The translations under genes and the position numbers were made by a program. A stretch of 58,307 bases of DNA. It comes from Lachnotalea glycerini (GTDB lineage: Bacteria; Bacillota; Clostridia; Lachnospirales; Lachnospiraceae). The notes under the pieces were generated by a model that worked only from the letters and a program-made list of their open reading frames with translations, was not told the origin of the DNA and made no database searches. The stretch is from positions 1 through 58,307 of the forward strand of contig NZ_QICS01000019.1 in NCBI RefSeq assembly GCF_003201285.1, in the 5' to 3' direction. Below, in pieces: positions 41,354 through 49,414 of this stretch. Each line of letters starts with the position of its first letter. Position 1 is the first letter of the stretch.

Positions 41354-41953
41354 CTATTCTTCCTCTTTCCTAAGAATCTCTTTCATTGCTTGTAATGCTT
41401 TACCCCTATGACTTACTTCATTTTTTTTATTCATATCAAGCTGTGCTGTGGTACAACCAAATTCCGGCAGATAAAAGATCGGATCATAACCAAAACCGTT
41501 TTCACCGCTTATCTCATATCCTATCATCCCCTCAACTGTCCCTCTGGTGGTAAATACCTTACCATTAGGCAGCACTGCTGCTATTGCACATACAAATCTT
41601 GCCGTTCTATTTTCCGGCGTAACATCCTTAAGCAGTTCAAGAATTTTACTATTTTTAACCGTGTAAGGCGTATTCTCGCCCATATAACGGGCTGAATAGA
41701 TTCCCGGTTCCCTATTCAGGTAATCTACTTCTAGTCCCGAATCATCCGCTAATACAATGCTATTTGAGATAGCTTTTATTGCATTTGCTTTAATCAAGGC
41801 ATTTTCCTCAAAAGTTGTCCCATTTTCTTCAATATCAACATCGATTCCGGCTTCTTTCATAGATAGTATTTCCATTCCTAAGTCTGATAATATACTCCTT
41901 ACTTCTTTCATCTTGCCTTCATTGCCTGTTGCAAATATAATTTTATTATTCAT
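41354..41953 (-). CDS. rdgB: dITP/XTP pyrophosphatase
   Basis: 199 residues. 'IIFATGNEGKMKEVRSILSD' and 'LADDSGLEVDYLNREPGIYS' with the SARYMGE motif, 'GFGYDPIFYLPEFG' and 'NEVSHRGKAL' are diagnostic of RdgB/HAM1. It hydrolyses non-canonical purine triphosphates to prevent misincorporation. Its start overlaps the amidase 3' end by eight bases. Confidence 0.97.
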   Translation of the reverse strand: MNNKIIFATGNEGKMKEVRSILSDLGMEILSMKEAGIDVDIEENGTTFEENALIKANAIKAISNSIVLADDSGLEVDYLNREPGIYSARYMGENTPYTVKNSKILELLKDVTPENRTARFVCAIAAVLPNGKVFTTRGTVEGMIGYEISGENGFGYDPIFYLPEFGCTTAQLDMNKKNEVSHRGKALQAMKEILRKEEE

Positions 41954-43037
41954 TTTCCGTCTCCTGTGTACTATTTACACCTGTATTGTCCCTTGCTTCA
42001 TACGCTTTTTCAATTGCATCATAGATAGCTTGTGCGGCCTTTTTTTGATAACTTTCACTTTTTAAATTGGCAGCCTCAGTCTTATTTGTTATAAATCCTA
42101 CCTCAACTAATGCAACCGGGATTTCCGAAAGCCTGATAATTTTAATTGTACTTCCATTTACAAGACCTCTGTCTCTACTTCCTAGTTTTTCCACTAATTC
42201 GTCTTGACATATCTGAGCTAATTCCTTACTGCCAAACCCAGTACTTTCTTCATTGTCATTATATAAAACCTCTGTTCCACTTGAACTGGATGCTTTTGTA
42301 TCTCCATTATTATGTACACTGATAAAAAAATCAGGCTTTATACTGTTGGCAAAGGCTACCCGGTCTGCATTACTAGGCTTTGTATCATCAAGCCTTGTAT
42401 AATATGCTTTTATATCAGATGCATCCAGCAATTCTTTTAGCTTTAAAACTATATCCAGATTAACTTCCTTTTCAACTGTGTTAAAATGCTCAGTACCATC
42501 ATCCTTACCACCATGTCCCGCATCAATAACAACTATTTTGTCATACATGCTTCTAGGCTCGATAAAGGTCATATTTAAACTATTATTCACATACTCCGTA
42601 TTATATTCATATACATTATCTAATAACAGCTCAATTGTAGCACCTTGGTTCGAAGAACTGTACGCAATATTACTAATATGATCACTGCTGCCCACCAATG
42701 GGTTGTCATTAAAAAAGTTTTCATCTATATTATGGATTGTTATACTTATCGTTTGACTAATATAGCTGTCCTCTATCGTAATATCTTCTTCTTTCACTTC
42801 CTCTGGCAAGGGAATTTTTAAATAGCTCGTTACTTTGGAAGCATTCTCTCCATCTATTTCTGCCTCATCATAATAATTCATTGTTTCTTCGTTTACATCC
42901 TGACTTTCTTCAACCTGCTTCGTTACTGTTTCAACCACTATTTGGTTTGGAAGTTGAAACAAGATAATGGATACTCCAATAGCAAATAACGTACTGCCGA
43001 TTGCGGTCCTTTTTATTAGTCTTTCTTCTGCTAACAT
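41946..43037 (-). CDS. N-acetylmuramoyl-L-alanine amidase, membrane-anchored
   Basis: 363 residues. N-terminal membrane segment (about residues 12-31), a linker of AMIN-like beta strands (SQTISITIHN, 'SNQGATIELLLDNVYEYN'), and an Amidase_3 domain with zinc ligands in 'VVIDAGHGGKDDGTEHFN', 'VEKEVNL', 'FFISVHNNGDTKASS' and catalytic Glu in 'VALVEVGFITN'. It cleaves peptide from muramic acid in peptidoglycan. Confidence 0.93.
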   Translation of the reverse strand: MLAEERLIKRTAIGSTLFAIGVSIILFQLPNQIVVETVTKQVEESQDVNEETMNYYDEAEIDGENASKVTSYLKIPLPEEVKEEDITIEDSYISQTISITIHNIDENFFNDNPLVGSSDHISNIAYSSSNQGATIELLLDNVYEYNTEYVNNSLNMTFIEPRSMYDKIVVIDAGHGGKDDGTEHFNTVEKEVNLDIVLKLKELLDASDIKAYYTRLDDTKPSNADRVAFANSIKPDFFISVHNNGDTKASSSSGTEVLYNDNEESTGFGSKELAQICQDELVEKLGSRDRGLVNGSTIKIIRLSEIPVALVEVGFITNKTEAANLKSESYQKKAAQAIYDAIEKAYEARDNTGVNSTQETENE

Positions 43038-43079
43038 TACCTAAGCGGCTCCTCTCATAGATTAACTGGGATATTACTA

Positions 43080-44792
43080 TTAGGGTACATTTTTGGTATA
43101 TACCTTAAGACACAAATTGCAGCTTTGTGTTTCCTCAACACTATCCCATTTTTTTCCTCTGTTGCTAATATATCCTTCTCCATCACTTAAATCCACATTT
43201 TTTGTTGATTCTTCTGCATGATATTCAATTGCAGCCGGATGAACGGAGTTTGGAGTATTTATATATATCATGATTGCAAATTTTTCACCTTCAGCTACTA
43301 GCTTAGGGGTATCAAATTTAACTGTATAAAAACCAGCATTTTCGAATTTTCCTTTCTTAATTAGCTTCCTATTATTTACATCTAATGATTCAATATTTTC
43401 AAAATTACTAATATAGTACATTTCATAATCCGTGTTTTCTCCAGTTGCGTAAAATCCGGCAGCACTTACCTCTTCTTTTGTATTTGCTGTATAAGCATTA
43501 GCAAAATAAACACTTTCCCTTCCGTATCCCAACTGTCCCACCCAACCGCACAAATCGGACTGATAGATATTATCATAATTATTCGTATCCTCTATCAAGG
43601 AATAAACAACATTATGAATACCTATATTAACATCATAATAGGATACATAAAAAACACCATCATCTCCAAAGCTTTCACCCCAACTGTTCTGGCATATAAA
43701 AGCTCCATTCTGTTCCAGTACCATGTTGAAATTTTCTTTTGGATAGTTGTCATCCCAACCAATGATTACAATATCATGATTTGGGCGTTCTTCCCCTTTA
43801 TAGCAATAAGCATAGTTTTTTCTATTATAATACACAGACTTGCTGGTAGGACTTGTTAAAGATAAATACAACGAGGATTGTACACCTCCATATTTATACA
43901 CAGCTTCCTTTATTTTCTCATAATTTTTCTCAGGCAGAATTTGTACCTCCTGAACATGCTTTACAGCAGTTAGATTAGGATTTGATACTCCATCTCCATA
44001 TGGATCGTCCTTTTCATAAACAGGTCCTTGCCAACTGGTTAAATAAGCGGCAGCCATAGTATATTCACCGCCATCATTTTGAGAAGAGCTGAAGCTATTT
44101 TGCAACGACATATGATCTGGTGCAAGCTCTAATTCTTCCTCTGGCAATAGAGATGACTCAATCGCAGTTAAAGAAGCAAACGCCCAGCAGGTTCCAAAGC
44201 TACCCTGATTTTTTACTTTGCTGTTTCTTGCCACATCTCGCAAATCATAGGAATATGGTACAATCGGATTATCTAATGAATTATTCAAAGCTGAAATTTT
44301 ATTAGCTGCAATATCCCACTGATAATCATAATCAAATTCCCTGGCTACTAATTCAAGAGGCACATAAATCTCTGAATCACAAATAAATGGTTCTGAATCC
44401 AATTCAATTTCAGCATTATTGATATAAGCAGTATTAGAATTTATCTCTAACTCAATTTTTGTATTATATTTTTCAAACACAAGTCTGTCGTTATCATAAA
44501 GATTAACCGCACAGTCAAAGTTCTGTTTTAACTTTTTATATGATATCATAATATTCAGATTTTCATCCATAAACATATCCTGCTTGTCCACATCAACCTC
44601 TAAGCCATCCACCACTAAAATAATCTTTTTTTCATTTACACTATCTGAAATCAGTGGATTCCAGATATCCTTTACATAGCTAATATCATTGGTCTTTACA
44701 ACAGAAGCATTTTTATTAAATACATTGGTATTTAAGTTTAATAGTCCAAATAATATAATTGTAAAAACTATATATTTTATAGAATATTTCAA
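43080..44792 (-). CDS. Secreted C1A papain-like protease with stalk and lectin-like domains
   Basis: 570 residues. N-terminal signal/anchor (about 7-22), copper-amine-oxidase-N-like domain (about 55-165, 'EPFICDSEIYVPLELVAREF'), then papain core with catalytic Cys in 'VKNQGSFGTCWAFASLTAIE', His in 'HDIVIIGWDDNYP' and Asn in 'FICQNSWGESFGDDG'. The C-terminal ~140 residues look like a lectin-like domain (GRESVYFANAYTANTKEEVS). It likely acts at the cell surface. Confidence 0.92.
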   Translation of the reverse strand: MKYSIKYIVFTIILFGLLNLNTNVFNKNASVVKTNDISYVKDIWNPLISDSVNEKKIILVVDGLEVDVDKQDMFMDENLNIMISYKKLKQNFDCAVNLYDNDRLVFEKYNTKIELEINSNTAYINNAEIELDSEPFICDSEIYVPLELVAREFDYDYQWDIAANKISALNNSLDNPIVPYSYDLRDVARNSKVKNQGSFGTCWAFASLTAIESSLLPEEELELAPDHMSLQNSFSSSQNDGGEYTMAAAYLTSWQGPVYEKDDPYGDGVSNPNLTAVKHVQEVQILPEKNYEKIKEAVYKYGGVQSSLYLSLTSPTSKSVYYNRKNYAYCYKGEERPNHDIVIIGWDDNYPKENFNMVLEQNGAFICQNSWGESFGDDGVFYVSYYDVNIGIHNVVYSLIEDTNNYDNIYQSDLCGWVGQLGYGRESVYFANAYTANTKEEVSAAGFYATGENTDYEMYYISNFENIESLDVNNRKLIKKGKFENAGFYTVKFDTPKLVAEGEKFAIMIYINTPNSVHPAAIEYHAEESTKNVDLSDGEGYISNRGKKWDSVEETQSCNLCLKVYTKNVP

Positions 44793-44794
44793 AA

Positions 44795-45943
44795 TTATCT
44801 CCCACTTTTCTTAGGTTTTGGTCCTAAAAACTGATAGTAATAAGTTTTTATCATTCCATTATAAAGTTTACGATTCTTATCCGACTTTCTACCGATATAC
44901 TTTTCAGCTTCTTCATAGCTCGTAATCAAATATACAGACCATGAATCCAGTCGTTTCATAGATTCTCCAATTTCATGATATAATTGCGGCAAATCCTTTT
45001 TATCCTCCAAACGTTCTCCATAAGGCGGATTGGAAATTACAAAGCCAAACTTTTTAGGATGACTTAATTCACTTACAGCCCTTCTTTGAAAATGTATGAA
45101 CTTATCTACTCCTGCAAGCTTTGCGTTTTCTCTTGCAGCCTTAATAACTGTGGGATCAATATCATATCCTTGAATATCCATTTCAATATTCAACCGAATT
45201 AAGTCATTTGCTTCATTTACAGAGTCGTACCATTCCTTTTTATCAATTAGGTTTGTCCAATTTTCAGCAATAAAAGAACGGTTCATACCAGGAGCTATAT
45301 TGGCTCCAATCATAGCTGCTTCAATTGGAAATGTTCCACTTCCACAAAACGGATCTACTAATATTCTGTCTCTCTTCCAAGGAGTGAGCATAATTAGAGC
45401 TGCTGCAAGAGTTTCCGATATAGGTGCAATAGCAGAGTTTAGTCTGTATCCTCGTTTATGCAGGGAATCCCCAGTCGTATCAAGAGCAATTGTAACCTCA
45501 TCTTTGATAAGAAACACTCTGATGGGATAATCGCACCCGTTTTCCTCAAACCATGAAACATTATATTTTAATTTCATTCTTTCAACAATTGCTTTTTTTA
45601 TAATCGACTGTATATCCGAACTGCTAAATAATTTACTTTTCACACTTGATGCCTTTGTTACCCAAAACTTTCCATCCACCGGAATATATTCTTCCCATGG
45701 TATAGATTTAACATTTTGAAATAACTCTTCAAAGGTCTCTGCCCTAAATCTAGCAACCTGTAATAAAACACGTTCTCCGCTGCGAAGAAATATATTTGCT
45801 CTACAAATGGCCTCTGCATCACCTTCAAAAGTAATCCTTCCATCCTCCACAAGACTTACCTCATAACCTAAATCTATTATTTCTCTCTTTAAAACCGCTT
45901 CTAAGCCAAAATGGCATGGTATAACAAGTTGAAATTTTTTCAT
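44795..45943 (-). CDS. THUMP-domain class I rRNA methyltransferase (RlmL/YpsC-like)
   Basis: About 382 residues from ATG 45943 (MKKFQLVIPCHFGLEAVLKR). THUMP region then Rossmann fold with 'DRILVDPFCGSGTFPIEAAM' and NPPY in 'FGFVISNPPYGERLEDKKDL'. N2-guanine methylation of 23S rRNA is the usual role. An alternative start at 45967 is possible; the first has weak ribosome-site spacing. Confidence 0.92.
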   Translation of the reverse strand: MKKFQLVIPCHFGLEAVLKREIIDLGYEVSLVEDGRITFEGDAEAICRANIFLRSGERVLLQVARFRAETFEELFQNVKSIPWEEYIPVDGKFWVTKASSVKSKLFSSSDIQSIIKKAIVERMKLKYNVSWFEENGCDYPIRVFLIKDEVTIALDTTGDSLHKRGYRLNSAIAPISETLAAALIMLTPWKRDRILVDPFCGSGTFPIEAAMIGANIAPGMNRSFIAENWTNLIDKKEWYDSVNEANDLIRLNIEMDIQGYDIDPTVIKAARENAKLAGVDKFIHFQRRAVSELSHPKKFGFVISNPPYGERLEDKKDLPQLYHEIGESMKRLDSWSVYLITSYEEAEKYIGRKSDKNRKLYNGMIKTYYYQFLGPKPKKSGR

Positions 45944-45993
45944 AATTAGTATATTTCTCCATTTCATTTATATTTCATGATATTAAACTTTTG

Positions 45994-46536
45994 CTACAGC
46001 CTTAGCTCCTTAACAACATCATAATTAAAGTTTTTAATTTGAAAATTATTTTCTTCTATTATACCATAGGTTTGTTCATTATTTTCTTTCGGCAAGGAAA
46101 TAGACCCTGGATTTAATAGGATAACTGCTTCATCCTTTTGAGCCATGAGTACATGAGTATGTCCTTGTATAAAAATATCTCCCTTTTTTAAAGGTGGCAA
46201 ATTATCTGTATGATATATATGACCATGAGAAGCATAAATTGTTCTTCCATTTAAAAATAAAATACAGTAATCTGCCATAATAGGAAACTCCAATACCATT
46301 TGATCTACCTCAGCATCACAGTTTCCCCTTATCGCACATATCTCATTCTTTATTGCATTTAGCATTGCTATCACTTTCTTTGGTGCATACTCCTTAGGTA
46401 AATCATTTCTTGGGCCATGATAAAGTAAATCACCTAATAATATTAATCTATCTGCTTTTTCTTTTTTATAAGCTTCTATCATCTTCTCACAGTAATATGC
46501 TGATCCATGAATATCTGATGCAAACATTAACTTCAC
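45994..46536 (-). CDS. yfcE: YfcE-type phosphodiesterase, GTG start
   Basis: Start GTG at 46536, eight bases after GGAGG, giving 180 residues. Motifs 'LMFASDIHGSAYYCEKMIEA', GDLLYHGPRNDLP, 'CAIRGNCDAEVDQMVL', 'YASHGHIYH' and 'FIQGHTHVLM' match YfcE closely. Second metallophosphoesterase of the block; unlike the 165-residue one it belongs to the 180-residue YfcE branch. Confidence 0.92.
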   Translation of the reverse strand: MKLMFASDIHGSAYYCEKMIEAYKKEKADRLILLGDLLYHGPRNDLPKEYAPKKVIAMLNAIKNEICAIRGNCDAEVDQMVLEFPIMADYCILFLNGRTIYASHGHIYHTDNLPPLKKGDIFIQGHTHVLMAQKDEAVILLNPGSISLPKENNEQTYGIIEENNFQIKNFNYDVVKELRL

Positions 46537-46643
46537 TTTCTTTTCCTCCGTATCTTCAAAATACAAAATATTTAATATCGATAAACAAATCTCACTCTCT
46601 ATACTATCTCCCGCAAAATATGCTGTCAATAAGTTTATACATC

Positions 46644-46946
46644 TTATGTCAAATTTTTTCCGTGATACGAGTTAAATCCTCCTACTACACTAATTGTCCG
46701 GTACCCCATTACACTCATTTTTTTTGCAGCCATCAGACTTAATCCTCCTCTGTCGCAATACAAAATAATAATTTTATTACTTGGCAGCTCAATGCTGTTA
46801 CTTTCTATTAAATCATAATCCATATAAATAGCTCCAGTAATATGGCTTTTTACATAGTCTTCTTCCTCACGCAAGTCAACTATCAAATAATTATTGTTAT
46901 TTATATAAAAATCAAGCTCATTCGCTGATATTGTTTCAAATCTCAT
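46644..46946 (-). CDS. Rhodanese-domain protein
   Basis: 100 residues, single rhodanese domain: 'YLIVDLREEEDYVKSHITGA' and active-site loop 'IIILYCDRGGLSLMAAKKMS' with catalytic Cys. Probably handles sulfane sulfur. AAGG at moderate distance is upstream. Small single-domain rhodaneses are common next to sulfur or tRNA genes, but no partner is visible here. Confidence 0.9.
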   Translation of the reverse strand: MRFETISANELDFYINNNNYLIVDLREEEDYVKSHITGAIYMDYDLIESNSIELPSNKIIILYCDRGGLSLMAAKKMSVMGYRTISVVGGFNSYHGKNLT

Positions 46947-47091
46947 ATTAACACTACCTTGCTTGCTTTCTTATCTTATTATATTCTACTGACCTTAGTT
47001 TGTTTCTAAGTACATTACTAATTTCTTATAATGTCAAGATGTTTAATAATTAATATGATTTTGTTCGTATAACTTTCCTATTAAATACAAT

Positions 47092-47206
47092 AGCGAACAA
47101 GTGCGCATCAGCTCCCTAATCCTCACTCATGAGGGACTTACTTGACTGCTTTCTAGCTCCGAATGCAGTCACGCAGTGACATTTTCTACTTGCATTCGTG
47201 CGCATT
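47092..47206 (+). repeat. Structured dispersed repeat, copy 1
   Basis: Closely matches 57042-57152. Contains CCTCACTCATGAGG hairpin, TGTCACGCAGTGAC dyad, and a CGAATGCA / TGCATTCG pair enclosing it, ending TGCATTCGTGCGCATT. Higher GC than surroundings. Confidence 0.75.
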
Positions 47207-47242
47207 CCACGAAGCATTTTTATGTAATAGGACGATTTCCTA

Positions 47243-47290
47243 TTGCATAAAAAAGCAATGGCACGATTACTCCATTGCTTCTTTATGCAA
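47243..47290 (-). terminator. Strong inverted repeat / terminator
   Basis: TTGCATAAAAAAGCAATGG pairs with CCATTGCTTCTTTATGCAA around a ten-base loop. On the minus strand the stem is followed by T-rich sequence; it would end the Asn/Ser/Thr-rich gene. Confidence 0.75.
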
Positions 47291-47326
47291 AATATTGAAT
47301 TTTGATTTACTTCAAAATAAATCCTA

Positions 47327-47527
47327 TTAGCTAAGCTTATTTGTACTCTTTGATGAAGTCTTAGAAGATTCTTTATCTTTTAAGTTAGATGACTTAGTTG
47401 TATCAGATGTGGAATCCTTGCAGTTATTTGCATTATAAGCACTTTTTGAAGTATAATTTTTAGCTTCGTTTGTTGAGTTTGTTGAGTTTGTTGAGTTTGC
47501 TGAATTAGTAGTATTAGACTTTGCCAT
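47327..47527 (-). CDS. Low-complexity Asn/Ser/Thr-rich small protein
   Basis: 66 residues, MAKSNTTNSANSTNSTNSTN followed by Lys/Ser-rich sequence; over half are N, S, T or K. TAGGAGGAATTAAA precedes the ATG. Similar MAKSNTTN-type small proteins occur in Lachnospiraceae. It has no signal peptide. Function unknown; spore-associated or surface adhesin roles are speculative. Confidence 0.7.
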   Translation of the reverse strand: MAKSNTTNSANSTNSTNSTNEAKNYTSKSAYNANNCKDSTSDTTKSSNLKDKESSKTSSKSTNKLS

Positions 47528-47661
47528 TTTAATTCCTCCTAAATTATTTTATTTACAAATTCTATTATCCCTATTTTTATATTTATTATTCACAAAATAT
47601 AAAATCAAAAATATCATTTTATTAACATAACTTACATAAAAAACATTTTTTATATTATATA

Positions 47662-47690
47662 TTGCATTTTTCGACAAGATGAGTTATAAT
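47662..47690 (+). promoter_or_regulatory. Promoter of candidate small RNA
   Basis: TTGCAT (47662-47667), 17-base spacer, TATAAT (47685-47690). Confidence 0.55.
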
Positions 47691-47696
47691 CTTCTT

Positions 47697-47812
47697 GTAA
47701 AAAGAATTTACCCTTCAAAGAATTTTTTTTACATTATATAACCCCTTATTAATTATTTATACTCCCCTCATTGAAGGCTTGGTAGCTCCCCTACCAAGCC
47801 TTTGATCTTTGT
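47697..47812 (+). ncRNA. Candidate small RNA (about 110 nt)
   Basis: Bounded by the promoter above and the strong terminator at 47776-47800. No ORF of note inside. CCTTCAA near the 5' end can pair with TTGAAGG just before and into the terminator stem, giving two alternative folds. Could also be a leader, but a separate promoter lies downstream for the ECF gene. Confidence 0.4.
47776..47800 (+). terminator. Strong intrinsic terminator
   Basis: GGCTTGGTAG / CTACCAAGCC perfect ten-pair stem, five-base loop, then TTTGATCTTTG and more T-rich sequence. Confidence 0.85.
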
Positions 47813-47833
47813 ATTTTTCTTTTTCAATCACCC

Positions 47834-47910
47834 CTGGCTAATAAGCAAAACTGGTATGATAATTTTTAACAAAACTGGCTATTTCGAATATGCCATATGT
47901 CTTGTATAAT
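47834..47910 (+). promoter_or_regulatory. CTGG-repeat activator site and promoter of ECF S-component gene
   Basis: CTGGCTA at 47834, CTGGTAT at 47851, CTGGCTA at 47875 and TATAAT at 47905-47910; the -35 region (47882-47887) is poor. The 24-base step between CTGGTAT and CTGGCTA recurs upstream of the aminotransferase gene. Reverse complement of TGGTAT is ATACCA, the GabR half-site, so a MocR-family activator is likely. Confidence 0.6.
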
Positions 47911-47988
47911 TACCTCAACTTAACAATAGACTGTATAAAATTTATTGATTTTTATGTTTTATCTCTATTGCACAAAAGGAGGTTCGAT

Positions 47989-48570
47989 ATGAATAATAAA
48001 ACTAAAAAAATAGTAATAGGTTCCTTATTTGCTGCACTAACAACAGTTACTACCATGTTAAAACTCCCAACCCCAAGCTTTGGATATATTCATCCCGGTG
48101 ATAGTTTGGTTCTAATGTGTGGTATTATCTTAGGACCTGTGGCAGGTGCACTTTCAGCCGGAATCGGTTCTATGTTTGCCGATATTTTCTCAGGCTATAT
48201 CTCATTTGCACCGGCTACACTAGTTATTAAGGCTATAACTGCTCTAATTGCAGGCTTAATATTCAATCATACTAATTGTAATCACACAATGCGAACTATT
48301 ATAGCCGGAATACCAGGCGAGCTTTTTATGGTATCTGGCTATTATGCTTATGAAGTTTTCCTATTCATTACAACGGCAAAAAGTACCACCGGCACTTCCT
48401 TAGCTGCTGCAATGTCTGCATCACTATTGGGAGTTCCATTTAATATACTTCAAGGTATTGCCGGTATTCTTATTTCTCTGGCCTTGCTTCCGGTTTTATT
48501 AAAAATTAATGATATCCGTGACTGTATTTATCATGAGATGCATAGTATAAAAAAAGATAAGCAAATTTGA
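47989..48570 (+). CDS. ECF transporter S-component (vitamin uptake)
   Basis: 193 residues from ATG 47989 (MNNKTKKIVIGSLFAALTTV), preceded by AGGAGGTTCGAT. Six hydrophobic segments; the S-component motif around 'YIHPGDSLVLMCGIILGPVA' is clear. Lacks ATPase and T subunits here, so it uses the shared energy-coupling module. The promoter shares MocR-like repeats with a PLP-enzyme gene, pointing to a vitamin B6 substrate; riboflavin-type S-components are the alternative. Confidence 0.88.
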   Translation: MNNKTKKIVIGSLFAALTTVTTMLKLPTPSFGYIHPGDSLVLMCGIILGPVAGALSAGIGSMFADIFSGYISFAPATLVIKAITALIAGLIFNHTNCNHTMRTIIAGIPGELFMVSGYYAYEVFLFITTAKSTTGTSLAAAMSASLLGVPFNILQGIAGILISLALLPVLLKINDIRDCIYHEMHSIKKDKQI

Positions 48571-48591
48571 TTTCTGCTTATCTTTTTTATA
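48546..48591. terminator. Bidirectional terminator between ECF and DUF1700 genes
   Basis: TATAAAAAAAGATAAGCA pairs with TGCTTATCTTTTTTATA; A- and T-runs on both sides let it work for both convergent genes. The ECF stop codon lies in the loop. Confidence 0.85.
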
Positions 48592-48599
48592 CTAATATC

Positions 48600-49085
48600 T
48601 TAACGTCTTCCACCCGTAAAATAAGAAACAAGGAAAAAAATTACAATAACAGGAAATAAGATTGGAAGAATGGCAATCGCAATTTGCCCAACTATACACA
48701 AAATAACAATCAACATAATTATTATTAGCATTTTTCCATACCACGAATTTATTTTAAAATTTCCAAATCTAACATCCCAACCATCTTGCTCATCATAAGC
48801 CGCATTAAAACCTTTTCTTCTACTTTCTTCCTTTTGTTCTTCTGCATTTTCATTACTGTAAGTATAAGTTCTGCTGTTTTTTTCAATACTATTTGTATCA
48901 ATGATTGTTTTAGCAATTAATCTAGGTTCTCCAAGTTGCTGCAATACCATTGACTCACTTTTTCCTTTTCTAATTTCTCCATCAATATAGTTTTTATAAT
49001 AAGAAAGATTTTCATTCATAACATTTTGTGTAACTTCACCTTCCAGAGCCTCTTGCAAGGTATTTAAAAATTCGTGCTTACTCAT
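48600..49085 (-). CDS. DUF1700 family membrane protein
   Basis: 161 residues. The N-terminal 'KHEFLNTLQEALEGEVTQNV' to 'MVLQQLGEPRLIAKTIID' region is the DUF1700 signature. The C-terminal third has two hydrophobic segments (about residues 118-136 and 138-156). In many Firmicutes a PadR-family regulator precedes DUF1700, but none is present here. Function poorly known. Confidence 0.9.
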   Translation of the reverse strand: MSKHEFLNTLQEALEGEVTQNVMNENLSYYKNYIDGEIRKGKSESMVLQQLGEPRLIAKTIIDTNSIEKNSRTYTYSNENAEEQKEESRRKGFNAAYDEQDGWDVRFGNFKINSWYGKMLIIIMLIVILCIVGQIAIAILPILFPVIVIFFLVSYFTGGRR

Positions 49086-49414
49086 TTTTTCCTCCTATAT
49101 AGCTTAGAAGCAAATTTATATTATTGCTTATATCATCATATTATCCTTTAAAATATGTTTTATTATATACCATTGCTTTTAAAAATACTACACTTTCACA
49201 ATTAATTCATTATTATAGAATATGTTTCACCCAATTCACTAATTTTTATCACATAATCATCTTAAAACTGGTATGTTTGATTTGTTTAAAATTGGCTATT
49301 TTAAATAATCCATTTATTTTATAATATAAGAATGTGATTTATATAATTCAATTTAATAAGTAGTACATGTGCTGTCTTAGATAACTATCATTACATATAG
49401 AAAGGGGATACAAA
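49086..49414. other. Gene-free stretch upstream of aminotransferase
   Basis: About 330 AT-rich bases between divergent genes. It contains the CTGG-type promoter at 49264-49325; nothing else clear. Confidence 0.6.
49264..49325 (+). promoter_or_regulatory. CTGG-repeat activator site and promoter of aminotransferase gene
   Basis: CTGGTAT at 49268, TTGGCTA at 49292 (24 bases later) and TATAAT at 49320-49325; -35 poor. Flanking AAAACTGGTATG and AAAATTGGCTATTT match the ECF site. Confidence 0.65.

Larger units (their letters stand above)
46947..47326. other. Gene-free stretch with structured repeat copy 1
   Basis: About 380 bases. Holds the structured repeat (47092-47206), an AATAGG/CCTATT hairpin at 47226-47244, and a long inverted repeat at 47243-47290. 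No gene visible. Confidence 0.7.
47528..47988. other. Gene-free region with candidate sRNA and regulated promoter
   Basis: About 460 AT-rich bases between the Asn-rich gene and the ECF gene. Contains the promoter-terminator unit at 47662-47805, then the CTGG-repeat promoter at 47834-47910. Confidence 0.7.
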
